From NCBI GenBank assembly GCA_028277405.1, contig JANQGH010000055.1:164297-228296 (forward strand): a stretch of 64,000 nt of DNA, in the 5' to 3' direction. Of this stretch, positions 56,970-64,000 are shown piece after piece; positions within the stretch are counted from its first letter, which is position 1, and each line of letters starts with the position of its first letter. This stretch comes from Alphaproteobacteria bacterium. Its GTDB lineage: Bacteria; Pseudomonadota; Alphaproteobacteria; DSM-16000; Inquilinaceae. The position numbers and the translations under genes were made by a program. The notes below the pieces were generated by a model. That model worked only from the letters and a program-made list of their open reading frames with translations. It was not told the origin of the DNA and did no database searches.

Positions 56970-58871
56970 CTATTGCTCGCCTTCGCCATATCTCGTTTCC
57001 AGGTAGTCGCGAACCGTTAGCATCAGAGTGAGATGCCGTCGTTGTTCTGGGTGGAACGCTTCGTCCGTCAAGAGATTGCGCGCAAAAGCTGGATCAGTAA
57101 GATCCGACAACCCGAGTGGATCATATTGCCATGAAACGGGCCCGCCAGTTGTGCGACGCAGCGGTTCGAACGCCGTGGCGAACCAATCAAGATAAATCAG
57201 CTTCATGTAAGGCGCGATGGATGGCCGGGGGTCCTCGCGCTCAAGGGCTTCGCTGACCCAGTCGAAAAAGGCCGGTGCGAGTTGCAGCGTATCCTCAGCA
57301 CCGATCAGCCCTGGCGCAATGCCTGACGCCACAAGCATGACCGCGCAGTCCTCTTCTGGCTCGGTCGCGGGGTAAGGAACGAAGCCTGGATGAGGTCGGA
57401 CGACTTCACCAGAAGCCGTTAATCTTCCCGAAGGATGCAGATTGTCGAGGAAATCCGTGAGTCCATCATATCCAAGTTCGTCGCGTCGCTCCCAAATGCC
57501 GAAGGTCGAAAGGCGGAACGAGATATGGTGGCATAGGTCTCGAGTGAACGCCCCAAGAGACACGAGATAGCGGTGTTCCAAAGGACGGCCTGGCTGCTCG
57601 CGTTCGCTCTCCAGACGCCGCATGATAAATGGCAGAGCCATATCTGGGCGTGCAATCGTCTCCAAGAGCCTCAGAAAGTAGGTATCGCGGTTCAGCCGTG
57701 TCGGCCCGTCTTCCGCGGCACCTGATGCCACATCGTTAGCCAGATCCTCCCATCCCGTTCGGTGTGGGAAGGCCGCCGCGTCTTCGGACGTCAGCACTGA
57801 GAGAAAGCGCAGGAAGATAGCAGCAAACTGCTCGGTTTCTGGCGAAAGCGTTGTGGCTAAACGCTCGAAATCAGCCGGGTCTCGGTGCCCGGCAGCAAAG
57901 CGAGACAGCGCCACTCCCCACGCGCGCCATGCTGCTTCGTGCGCGTCATTCGGCTCCGCGGCCAACTCACCGTAAGCGTCCGCTGCCTCAGGGAACTGGC
58001 GCGCGAAGAACGCAGCGGTCGGAAAGGCTAACTCGAGAGCCTCCGCTTCGGCCGTAAGATCGTCCGACAGATTGCCGTCACGTTGCAGGGCCGCCAGTGC
58101 ACGCTCTGCCGTGGTTTGCCCGGTAAACCCGAGCGCACGCAGTTCGTCTGGGTGGGCAGCTGTAGAATCGCTTAGCGCCTCCATCGCGATCAATAATGCG
58201 TAGACTGCGATCTCCTCAGGAAGCTGCTCGGCAATGCGATACGAGCGGGCAGCCATAACCAACGGCGCCACTGCCGACATGTTGAGGCGAAGGGTCTTGG
58301 CACGCTCAGAGTCGCCTATTGCAACCGGGTCTTCGTCCGCGGCAAAAATACGTTGGCGGCTCTCAAAGCCCGAGCCTCGTGGCAGTGGTGACTGCTCAAT
58401 CACCAGACGCGGCGCGTCGTTTGGCGCCAGGCGTATGATGATGTATTCCCCATTAGTGGGCAGATGTATGCTCGGACCACGTTCGAAGAAGTAGAGCGCC
58501 AAATCATCGATTTCGGGGTAGCCAATCCGTGCCTGTATCGCGGACACATCGGCGGGAAGCATTTGGACGATTGGACGGCTCGTCGCTTCTATGTACGGTG
58601 CGGAAGCCGCCACCAAGAGGCGCAGTACCGCGTCGTAGCGGACGGACCGTGGCAGGTTGCTTTCGCGCATGAGCCCAAGAGCATTGGCCATCACATCGCT
58701 TTGCGGCATTTCCGCGAAATGATCGGCCGCAATCACCGCAATCTCGGCCTCCGTCTGAAGCGGACGCGCTTGTTGCAAGAAAGCCCAGACGTTTTCATCA
58801 AGGCCGCTCTGAGCGGAAACCGGTGTTGATAGGAAAACAAGCGGTATCGCTAGCAGCCAGAAAAACTTCAT
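56970..58871 (-). CDS. Secreted or periplasmic protein of unknown function, alpha-helical
   Basis: 633 residues of unrecognised family. A clear signal peptide (MKFFWLLAIPLVFLSTPVSAQ) is followed by a mostly alpha-helical body with many short acidic and Ala/Leu-rich helices, resembling repeat scaffolds, for example EQLPEEIAVYALLIAMEALS and EAADAYGELAAEPNDAHEAAWRAWGVALSRFAAG. The few cysteines (DLCHHISF and EEDCAVMLVASGIAPG) could form a disulphide. Its base composition is lower in G+C than the neighbours. It overlaps the start of a possible partner gene on the same strand by four bases. Confidence 0.7.
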   Translation of the reverse strand: MKFFWLLAIPLVFLSTPVSAQSGLDENVWAFLQQARPLQTEAEIAVIAADHFAEMPQSDVMANALGLMRESNLPRSVRYDAVLRLLVAASAPYIEATSRPIVQMLPADVSAIQARIGYPEIDDLALYFFERGPSIHLPTNGEYIIIRLAPNDAPRLVIEQSPLPRGSGFESRQRIFAADEDPVAIGDSERAKTLRLNMSAVAPLVMAARSYRIAEQLPEEIAVYALLIAMEALSDSTAAHPDELRALGFTGQTTAERALAALQRDGNLSDDLTAEAEALELAFPTAAFFARQFPEAADAYGELAAEPNDAHEAAWRAWGVALSRFAAGHRDPADFERLATTLSPETEQFAAIFLRFLSVLTSEDAAAFPHRTGWEDLANDVASGAAEDGPTRLNRDTYFLRLLETIARPDMALPFIMRRLESEREQPGRPLEHRYLVSLGAFTRDLCHHISFRLSTFGIWERRDELGYDGLTDFLDNLHPSGRLTASGEVVRPHPGFVPYPATEPEEDCAVMLVASGIAPGLIGAEDTLQLAPAFFDWVSEALEREDPRPSIAPYMKLIYLDWFATAFEPLRRTTGGPVSWQYDPLGLSDLTDPAFARNLLTDEAFHPEQRRHLTLMLTVRDYLETRYGEGEQ

Positions 58872-59479
58872 TCTTCAATCAATCCCTGAAATGCATCGGT
58901 TGTCTCTAAGACAACGCCCGTCGGATGGCTGAGGGCAAGTTCGATCCCGTGTTCCGGCATTGCATCGCCCTCGAACCGCAACTCGATCTCTGCTGGCGTG
59001 CTATCCAGGGCAACAAAACTTGGATCGAGCCAAAGGCGGCCCGTGAAACCGGGTGTTCTTAAGATCGGGCAGAACTCAACAATCGCTGCGTCGCTGTTAC
59101 GTTCAGCGACAAACGGTTCTTCAAGTTCGATAGGCTCGGGGCCAGCTCGGAACACTGAGGGCCCCAAGACCCGGTTGACACGGCGCACCAGCGGCGATGC
59201 TGCCTGGTCACCGCCGATCGGACTGGGGCCGAGGGCGTCGACGATATCCAAGGATATCGTCCGGATCGAAAAGGTTCGCGGTAAGTGCGAAAAGGCGAAC
59301 TCTAAGCACTCTCCTCCACCTTCGACGTCAACCACACGCATGGCGACAATCGGGTGTTCGTCCCAGGGCCAACAAGGCTCCTCATCGCCGCAAAAAAGAG
59401 TCTGCGCGTCGAGAAGAAACGCCGCTAGCGCCGCTAATCCGCCGATGACGGTAGTCACAATGATTATTTTTCGCCACAT
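58868..59479 (-). CDS. Membrane-anchored protein of unknown function
   Basis: 203 residues from ATG 59479, chosen because the hydrophobic anchor follows directly; a GTG at 59530 would add 17 residues. One N-terminal helix (IIIVTTVIGGLAALAAFLLDA) precedes an extracytoplasmic domain of about 170 residues with three cysteines (FCGDEEPCW, GGECLEF). No family is recognised. It is first in a two-gene operon with the secreted protein downstream (ATGA overlap) and has its own predicted promoter, so the pair may form one envelope system. Confidence 0.65.
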   Translation of the reverse strand: MWRKIIIVTTVIGGLAALAAFLLDAQTLFCGDEEPCWPWDEHPIVAMRVVDVEGGGECLEFAFSHLPRTFSIRTISLDIVDALGPSPIGGDQAASPLVRRVNRVLGPSVFRAGPEPIELEEPFVAERNSDAAIVEFCPILRTPGFTGRLWLDPSFVALDSTPAEIELRFEGDAMPEHGIELALSHPTGVVLETTDAFQGLIEE

Positions 59480-59530
59480 AGCAGCTTTAGAATCATGAGC
59501 GCGGTTTCCCTCTAATGTGCGGTGCTTCAC

Positions 59531-60027
59531 ACAAACGAGCGTCCATTGACCCTATCAGTATACAACAAATAAGAGAATAATGTAATACCTTTAAGGGCAG
59601 ATCAGCGGTCAGCTTGGATCGGACACGCCGATATCCAGAGAGCATTCGAGCTTGCTTGTATGGGCATGTCTGCGACTGAGTGAGATACCGCCGGATCGGC
59701 GCCGCGCGAACTATTCGGGCTGTGGCTTCCATAACCGCTCAAAACGTCGGCATTCGGCCACTGGTGACGAGTACCATCGCTTGATTCTGGGAAACTATCG
59801 CGACGTGGTGCTTGTCATCGACGCGCCCCACCCGACGTAAGGGGTGGGCTTCTGATGTGTTCTCAAGACAGCTTGAAGAGCTTCAAGCCGAACCCGCATC
59901 AGGGTCTGAAACGACGCTGCGGAATTGTGCGGTTACGAGCCTCTTCAGGCTGTCACGACCGTTGCACGGACGTCAGCCCTTTTCGCACCCCCGCACTCGA
60001 TCCTGAGCAGATCGGTGGTTTCCAGTT
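59531..60027. other. Intergenic region, AT-rich at the left end
   Basis: About 500 bases contain the predicted promoter at 59557-59585 and a CCCACCC/GGGTGGG hairpin near 59830-59850. Short frames here lack Shine-Dalgarno sites and recognisable motifs. No RNA gene or insertion sequence is identifiable. Confidence 0.5.
59557..59585 (-). promoter_or_regulatory. Predicted sigma-70 promoter for the unknown two-gene operon
   Basis: Reading leftward, TTACAT (complement of 59580-59585) and TATACT (complement of 59557-59562) are separated by 17 bases. The sequence is markedly AT-rich for this genome. It lies about 78 bases upstream of ATG 59479. Confidence 0.5.
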
Positions 60028-60852
60028 CTAATGCGACATCAACAGCGGACGCTGGGCGTGGCTCAGCACATGGTGGGTGACGCCGCCCCAGATGACCTCG
60101 CGCCAGCGCGGCCTGCCATAGGCGCCCATGATCAACAGGTCGATGGCCTCGTCCTCGGCATAGCTAAGGATCACTTCGCCGACCCGGTGTTCGGCGACGT
60201 CGCTGACCTGCTGCGGCTGGATGCCATGGCGCCCCAGATAGGTGATCAGGCTGCCGGCCGACTGGAACCGCTTGTGGGGCTGGTCGCCGGTCATGACGAA
60301 GACCTGATCGGCCTGTTTCAGGATCGCCAGGCTGTCGCGCACGACCCGCGCCGCCTCGCGCGTGTCTTTCCAGGCGATCATCACCCGCCGGCCGATGGGC
60401 GGAATCTTCGGCAGGTTCGGCAGGATTAGCAGGGGTGCGGTGGCCATCAGCAGCAGGTCATCCGGCCGTTGCATGCCGACATGGTCGTCGGGTGCCTGGC
60501 CATGGCCCTTGGAAACCACGATCAGATCCGCGTAGTGGCCGAGATCGGCCAAGATCTTGTTATGGTCGCCCTCGATGACGTCCATGTCCCAGGACACGTT
60601 GGCCGCGTCGCAATGTTCGCCGACCCAGGCTGAGACCTCGTCGGCCTTCTCCCGCGCGATCGCCGTCGCCTCGGATATGTAGGCATACGATGCGCCCCGG
60701 CCGGTGACCGCGGCCGGCATGTGGGCGGGCTGGGTCATGTAGACGACGTGCAGATGGGCGTCGAACCGCTGGGCCATGTCGATCGCCGCGTCGAAGCGAA
60801 TTTGGCGGCTGTCGTCCGGCGCCAGGTGAAGCAGAATGGTCTTGATCGCCAT
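60028..60852 (-). CDS. Universal stress protein, tandem UspA domains
   Basis: 274 residues, two UspA-like domains (about residues 1-140 and 150-274). The second ends in the ATP-binding-type motif GAYGRPRWREVIWGGVTHHVL, close to G-2x-G-9x-G-S/T, so nucleotide binding is possible. The first, TILLHLAPDDSRQIRFDAAIDMAQRFDAHLHVVYM, lacks it. It is probably cytoplasmic and induced by growth arrest or other stress. It follows the thiamine transporter genes on the same strand after a 106-base gap, and is probably a separate unit. Confidence 0.9.
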   Translation of the reverse strand: MAIKTILLHLAPDDSRQIRFDAAIDMAQRFDAHLHVVYMTQPAHMPAAVTGRGASYAYISEATAIAREKADEVSAWVGEHCDAANVSWDMDVIEGDHNKILADLGHYADLIVVSKGHGQAPDDHVGMQRPDDLLLMATAPLLILPNLPKIPPIGRRVMIAWKDTREAARVVRDSLAILKQADQVFVMTGDQPHKRFQSAGSLITYLGRHGIQPQQVSDVAEHRVGEVILSYAEDEAIDLLIMGAYGRPRWREVIWGGVTHHVLSHAQRPLLMSH

Positions 60853-60958
60853 CGACGGAGTGTCCTTGGTATAGGGGGGCGCGGGCCGTTGGCCAGACTA
60901 GCCCCGCGCGGGGCCGCCGTGCAACGTCACCGAGCGCATACGCGCCCTGACGGGACGG

Positions 60959-61681
60959 TCACCGCCCGAGATAGGCCCGCACCTCGTCCGACGCCGGCGC
61001 CGACAACAGACCGGCCATCGGACCGTCTGCGATGATATGGCCGTCATGGATGAACAGGGCGCGGACCGGCAGGTCGCGCACCTCTTCCAACTGGTGACTG
61101 ACCATTACGACGGTCAGGCCCCGATCCTTGGCCAGCGTGCGCACGAGATCCGTCATCTCGCGCCGGCGGCCCGGATCGAGCGCGGCGAACGGCTCGTCCA
61201 GCAGCAGGATCGGCCGGTTGCGCACCAGGCTGCGCGCCAAGGCGACACGCTGACGCTCGCCGCCCGATAGATGGCGGGGCCACCGTTCTGACAGCCCGGC
61301 CAGCCCCATGCGGTCAAGCGCCATCGTCACATGGCGCCACTGGTCCGGGGTCAGCCTGAGGCCGGGATGCAGGCCCAGGGCCACATTCTCGGCCACGGTC
61401 AGGTGCGGGAAGAGATTGCCTTCCTGAAACAGCGTCGTCACCGGCCGATCGGCCGGTACCTTGTCGCCGACATCCTCGCCCATCAGCGCCATCCTGCCGG
61501 CCGTCGGGCGATCGAAACCGGCGATCAGGTTCAACAGGGTCGACTTGCCGGCGCCACTGGGGCCCAGCACGACGACGAACTCGCCGGCCGCGATGGCGAC
61601 ATCGAACCGCATTTCCATCGCCTCGTAGCGGAACGAGACGCGATCCAAGGCAACGGCTGTCGCGGCGTTATCGCGTGGCAC
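60959..61681 (-). CDS. thiQ: Thiamine ABC transporter ATP-binding protein
   Basis: 240 residues. Walker A is LGPSGAGKSTLLNLIAG, the Q-loop lies in VTTLFQEGNLFPHLTVAENVALGLHPGL, the ABC signature is LSGGERQRVALARSLV, and Walker B is ILLLDEPFAALDP. ALFQE-NLFPHLTV spacing and the short length match ThiQ. It energises import of thiamine or its phosphates with ThiP and ThiB. It overlaps the thiP stop by 14 bases and is the last gene of the operon. Any TPP riboswitch would be upstream of thiB, outside the window. Confidence 0.93.
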   Translation of the reverse strand: MPRDNAATAVALDRVSFRYEAMEMRFDVAIAAGEFVVVLGPSGAGKSTLLNLIAGFDRPTAGRMALMGEDVGDKVPADRPVTTLFQEGNLFPHLTVAENVALGLHPGLRLTPDQWRHVTMALDRMGLAGLSERWPRHLSGGERQRVALARSLVRNRPILLLDEPFAALDPGRRREMTDLVRTLAKDRGLTVVMVSHQLEEVRDLPVRALFIHDGHIIADGPMAGLLSAPASDEVRAYLGR

Positions 61682-63320
61682 GGCCGCCGACCCCCTTATC
61701 GATCACGGTGAACACGAACAGGCACAAAAGGATCAATAGCCCGGCAACCACGGCCGCCTCGTCCATGCGATAGGCGGAAAGCCGTTGATACAACAGCATG
61801 GGCAAGGTTTCGGTTTCGGCCGTGCCGAACAGGGCGATGACGCCGAAATCCCCGAAAGACAAGGCCACCGTCAGCCCCAGCGCCAGCGCGATCGGACGGC
61901 GCAGCAACGGCCAGTCGACGAGCCGGAACCGGTCCAGCGGGCGCATGCCCAGCCCTTGTATCAGCCGGTCGTAGCGCCGCGCGGCCTGGGTCATCGGCGG
62001 ATTGAGAATGCGCACCACGAAGGGCAGGCCCATCACGGCATTGACGATGACGACGATCACGAGGCCCAGGGAAAACGGGTCGGCCACCGTGCGCAGGACC
62101 AGGAACATGCCGGCCCCCAGCACCATCGGCGGCACGACGAGGCTGAGCGACGCGGCGGTCTCCAACAGCCCGGCCAGCTTTCGCCGCTGCCGGCGCACGT
62201 CGAGCCATCGGGCCGTCGACAACAGGCCCCAACCCGAGATCAGCGACAGGCTGCCGGCCGCCAGCCCAACCCCGAGGCTGCGCCCGGCGGCGGCCCAGAC
62301 ATCGCCGTCGGTGATCACCGTGACGACAGGCCCGGTCACGAACCGGCTGGCCAGCGCCGCCAGCGGTGCCAGCACGATGACGGCGCCGATCAGCAGCCAG
62401 CCGACATCGATCACTCGGGCCGACGGATGCTGGCTGTCCGGCCTGGCGTCGGCGGTCTGCAATGTTGCCTCCGGCGCGATCGGCCGGGCCCACAGCATCA
62501 GCATGGCCATGACACAGGCGCAGACGGCAACCTGCAGCACCGAGAGGGCCAGCCCGCGCTGCAGGTCGAAATCGAAACGCAGGGCCTGATAGATCGCCAC
62601 CTCCAAGGTCGCGTTCGGCGGCCCGCCGCCGAGGGTCAGCACCACGGCGAAGCTGGTGAAGCACAACAGGAAGATCAGCCCGGCGATGCCGGGCGCGACC
62701 TCGCGGATCATCGGCCATTCGATCAGGCGGAAGATCTGCGGCCCGCTCATGCCAAGCTGGCTGGCCAGACGCCATTGTTCCGACGGGATCGTCGCCCAGC
62801 CCGCCAGCATCAGCCGCGCCGCGAACGGCATGTTGAAAAAGACATGGGCCATCAGGATGCCGGACAGGCCGTAGAAATCGAACCTGCCCGGCAGGCCCAG
62901 CCAGCCCCAGCCCTGGTTCAGCCAGCCATTGCGGCCGAGAAGGATCACCATGCCCAAGACACCGACGATCGTCGGCAGAACCATCGGCACGCCCAACAGC
63001 CGGATCAACAGCGACCGGCCGGCGAAGGACGGACGGCGCGCCAGGGCGCGGGCCACCGGTATCGCCAGAACGATACTGATCAGGGCGGACAGCGTTGCCT
63101 GAACGACCGTGAAGCGCAGGATCGACCAGATGTACGGGTCGGTCCAAATCCGTCGTCCGTCGGTGCCCGGCGCGGCAAGCAGAAGGCCGATCGCACTGAC
63201 CGCGATCAGGGCGGCCAACAGGCCGATAACCAGTCCCCCCGGTAGCAGGCCCGGCAGCAGCCCCGCGATGTTTCGCCCGCTTGGCCTTGCCGCGCCTAGC
63301 GCGACATCGCTGTCAGCCAT
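61668..63320 (-). CDS. thiP: Thiamine ABC transporter permease (two fused domains)
   Basis: 550 residues with about 12 membrane segments in two binding-protein-dependent permease domains. EAA-loop motifs are in WATIPSEQWRLASQLGMSGPQIFRLIEWPMIREVAPG and RYDRLIQGLGMRPLDRFRLVDWPLLRRPIALALGL. This is the ThiP arrangement. The stated ATG at 63320 overlaps the thiB stop by 25 bases; a somewhat later start is possible. It forms the inner-membrane channel for thiamine. Confidence 0.92.
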   Translation of the reverse strand: MADSDVALGAARPSGRNIAGLLPGLLPGGLVIGLLAALIAVSAIGLLLAAPGTDGRRIWTDPYIWSILRFTVVQATLSALISIVLAIPVARALARRPSFAGRSLLIRLLGVPMVLPTIVGVLGMVILLGRNGWLNQGWGWLGLPGRFDFYGLSGILMAHVFFNMPFAARLMLAGWATIPSEQWRLASQLGMSGPQIFRLIEWPMIREVAPGIAGLIFLLCFTSFAVVLTLGGGPPNATLEVAIYQALRFDFDLQRGLALSVLQVAVCACVMAMLMLWARPIAPEATLQTADARPDSQHPSARVIDVGWLLIGAVIVLAPLAALASRFVTGPVVTVITDGDVWAAAGRSLGVGLAAGSLSLISGWGLLSTARWLDVRRQRRKLAGLLETAASLSLVVPPMVLGAGMFLVLRTVADPFSLGLVIVVIVNAVMGLPFVVRILNPPMTQAARRYDRLIQGLGMRPLDRFRLVDWPLLRRPIALALGLTVALSFGDFGVIALFGTAETETLPMLLYQRLSAYRMDEAAVVAGLLILLCLFVFTVIDKGVGGRATR

Positions 63321-64000
63321 TCATCGATCCAGGCCTGGCGATTGTCTCGCACCGTTTGCGACGGGTAGAGCAAGGCGGGCCCTTCCGGCGGCGGGGTGAA
63401 GCCCTCGGGCAGTCCGCCGGCAGGGAACCGTGCCGGATACATCCAGTTGGTGGTCGGTATCGCCTCCTGGAACTCCGGCGACAGCAGAAACGCCAGGAAC
63501 TCCGCCGCCAATTCCGGCGAATCGCTGGTCCGGGTGATGCCCGCTACCTCGACCTGCATGTAATGGCCTTCCTCGAAAGTGTCGGCGGCGTAGCGCTCGT
63601 CGCCTTCGGCGATGCGGTGGTAGGAGGGCGAGGTGGTGTAGCTCAGCACCATCGGCGCCTCGCCCTCCAGGAACATGCCGTACGCCTCGCTCCAGCCGCT
63701 GGTCACCGCGACGATGCGTGGGCGCAGCTGGGCCCATGCAGCGGGGGCCGCCTCGCCATAAACCTGCCGGATCCACAGCAACAGGCCCAGGCCGGGGGTG
63801 CTGGTGCGCGGGTCCTGGATCAGGATTTCGACATCGCTGTTTTCGACCAGGTCGCGCAGGCTCGCCGGCGGCTCTTCGATCGCATCGGTGTCGTAGACGA
63901 AAGCGAAATAGCCCCAATCGAAGGGCACGAAGTTCTCGTCGTCCCAGTCGATAGGCAGGTCGAGCGGCGGCAGCGTCAGCCCGTGCGGGACAACCAGCCG
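63296..64000 (-). CDS. thiB: Thiamine-binding periplasmic protein, N terminus beyond window
   Basis: The frame is open to base 64000, so the gene starts outside; 234 residues are visible of a usual ~330. ThiB-typical blocks are FDWGYFAFVYDTDA, IQDPRTSTPGLGLLLWIRQVYG, VTSGWSEAYGMFLEGEAPMVLSYTTSPSYHR and FEEGHYMQVEVAGIT. It binds thiamine, TMP or TPP in the periplasm and delivers it to ThiPQ. It is the first visible gene of a thiBPQ operon reading leftward. Confidence 0.93.
   Translation of the reverse strand, partial: RLVVPHGLTLPPLDLPIDWDDENFVPFDWGYFAFVYDTDAIEEPPASLRDLVENSDVEILIQDPRTSTPGLGLLLWIRQVYGEAAPAAWAQLRPRIVAVTSGWSEAYGMFLEGEAPMVLSYTTSPSYHRIAEGDERYAADTFEEGHYMQVEVAGITRTSDSPELAAEFLAFLLSPEFQEAIPTTNWMYPARFPAGGLPEGFTPPPEGPALLYPSQTVRDNRQAWIDEWLTAMSR

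Noticed and set aside
59652..59840. Short 62-codon open frame in the intergenic region
   Set aside because: No Shine-Dalgarno, no recognised motif, and it lies in a composition-mixed gap.
60901..60914. GCCCCGCGCGGGGC palindrome between thiQ and the stress-protein gene
   Set aside because: A hairpin is possible, but there is no loop space or U-run to support a terminator; it may simply reflect GC-rich sequence.

Overview
The window is high-G+C chromosomal DNA of an alphaproteobacterium, most likely a Hyphomicrobiales/Rhodospirillales-type heterotroph. This rests on gene style only: many TRAP transporters, sugar-acid catabolism, a cox-like molybdenum hydroxylase, ATGA-coupled operons and alternative GTG/TTG starts. 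There is no rRNA, tRNA, CRISPR array or intact mobile element. Most of the window is uptake-plus-catabolism gene sets, each with its own regulator.

Layout. (1) 1-2816: end of a fumarylacetoacetase-fold (FAH) hydrolase, an enolase-superfamily acid-sugar dehydratase, a YCII protein and an IclR regulator. (2) 2823-8837: a MarR regulator, an unusual M19 peptidase and a TRAP transporter in one direction, with a D-serine-dehydratase-like PLP enzyme divergent. (3) 8867-20047: a LacI-controlled divergon. One arm holds TRAP dctQMP, a DMT permease, an FAH hydrolase and a 2-hydroxyacid dehydrogenase. The other holds lacI, denD, an SDR and an IlvD/Edd dehydratase. (4) 20215-21222: dusA, a housekeeping gene. 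(5) 21246-28974: AraC regulator, Fe(II)/2-oxoglutarate dioxygenase, ribose-type ABC importer, rbsK, rbsD and a PanB-like protein. (6) 28985-36459: amino-acid and nitrogen genes, namely aspartate racemase, a cuyA-like PLP lyase with LysR, a beta-ureidopropionase-like amidohydrolase behind a RutR-like operator, MATE, M81/MlrC and a glutamine amidotransferase. (7) 36441-37278: a toxin-antitoxin cassette flanked by a 30-bp direct repeat. (8) 37257-52890: a form II cox-like molybdenum hydroxylase (S, L, M subunits) with complete accessory genes (coxD, coxE, coxG, split XdhC, molybdopterin-binding/MobA fusion, NifU-like scaffold), a class III cyclase and a TAXI-type TRAP transporter. (9) 53113-60027: an NhaD-like antiporter, a LysR/TauE pair, a broken copy of the antiporter 3' end, and two lower-G+C genes of unknown function. 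(10) 60028-64000: universal stress protein and thiamine transporter thiQ-thiP-thiB (partial).

How they work together. Regions 1 and 3 both pair a sugar-acid dehydratase with an FAH hydrolase, which suggests non-phosphorylating routes from acid sugars to pyruvate. In region 8 the large subunit has AYRGAGR rather than the AYRCSFR loop of true CO dehydrogenase. With a TRAP importer beside it, oxidation of an imported organic molecule is more likely than CO oxidation. The strongest leads are the TA insertion scar, the diketo-hydrolase divergon, the hydroxylase/cyclase/TAXI locus, the dioxygenase-led ribose operon, the RutR-like site, and the LysR/TauE block bounded by a duplicated antiporter end.
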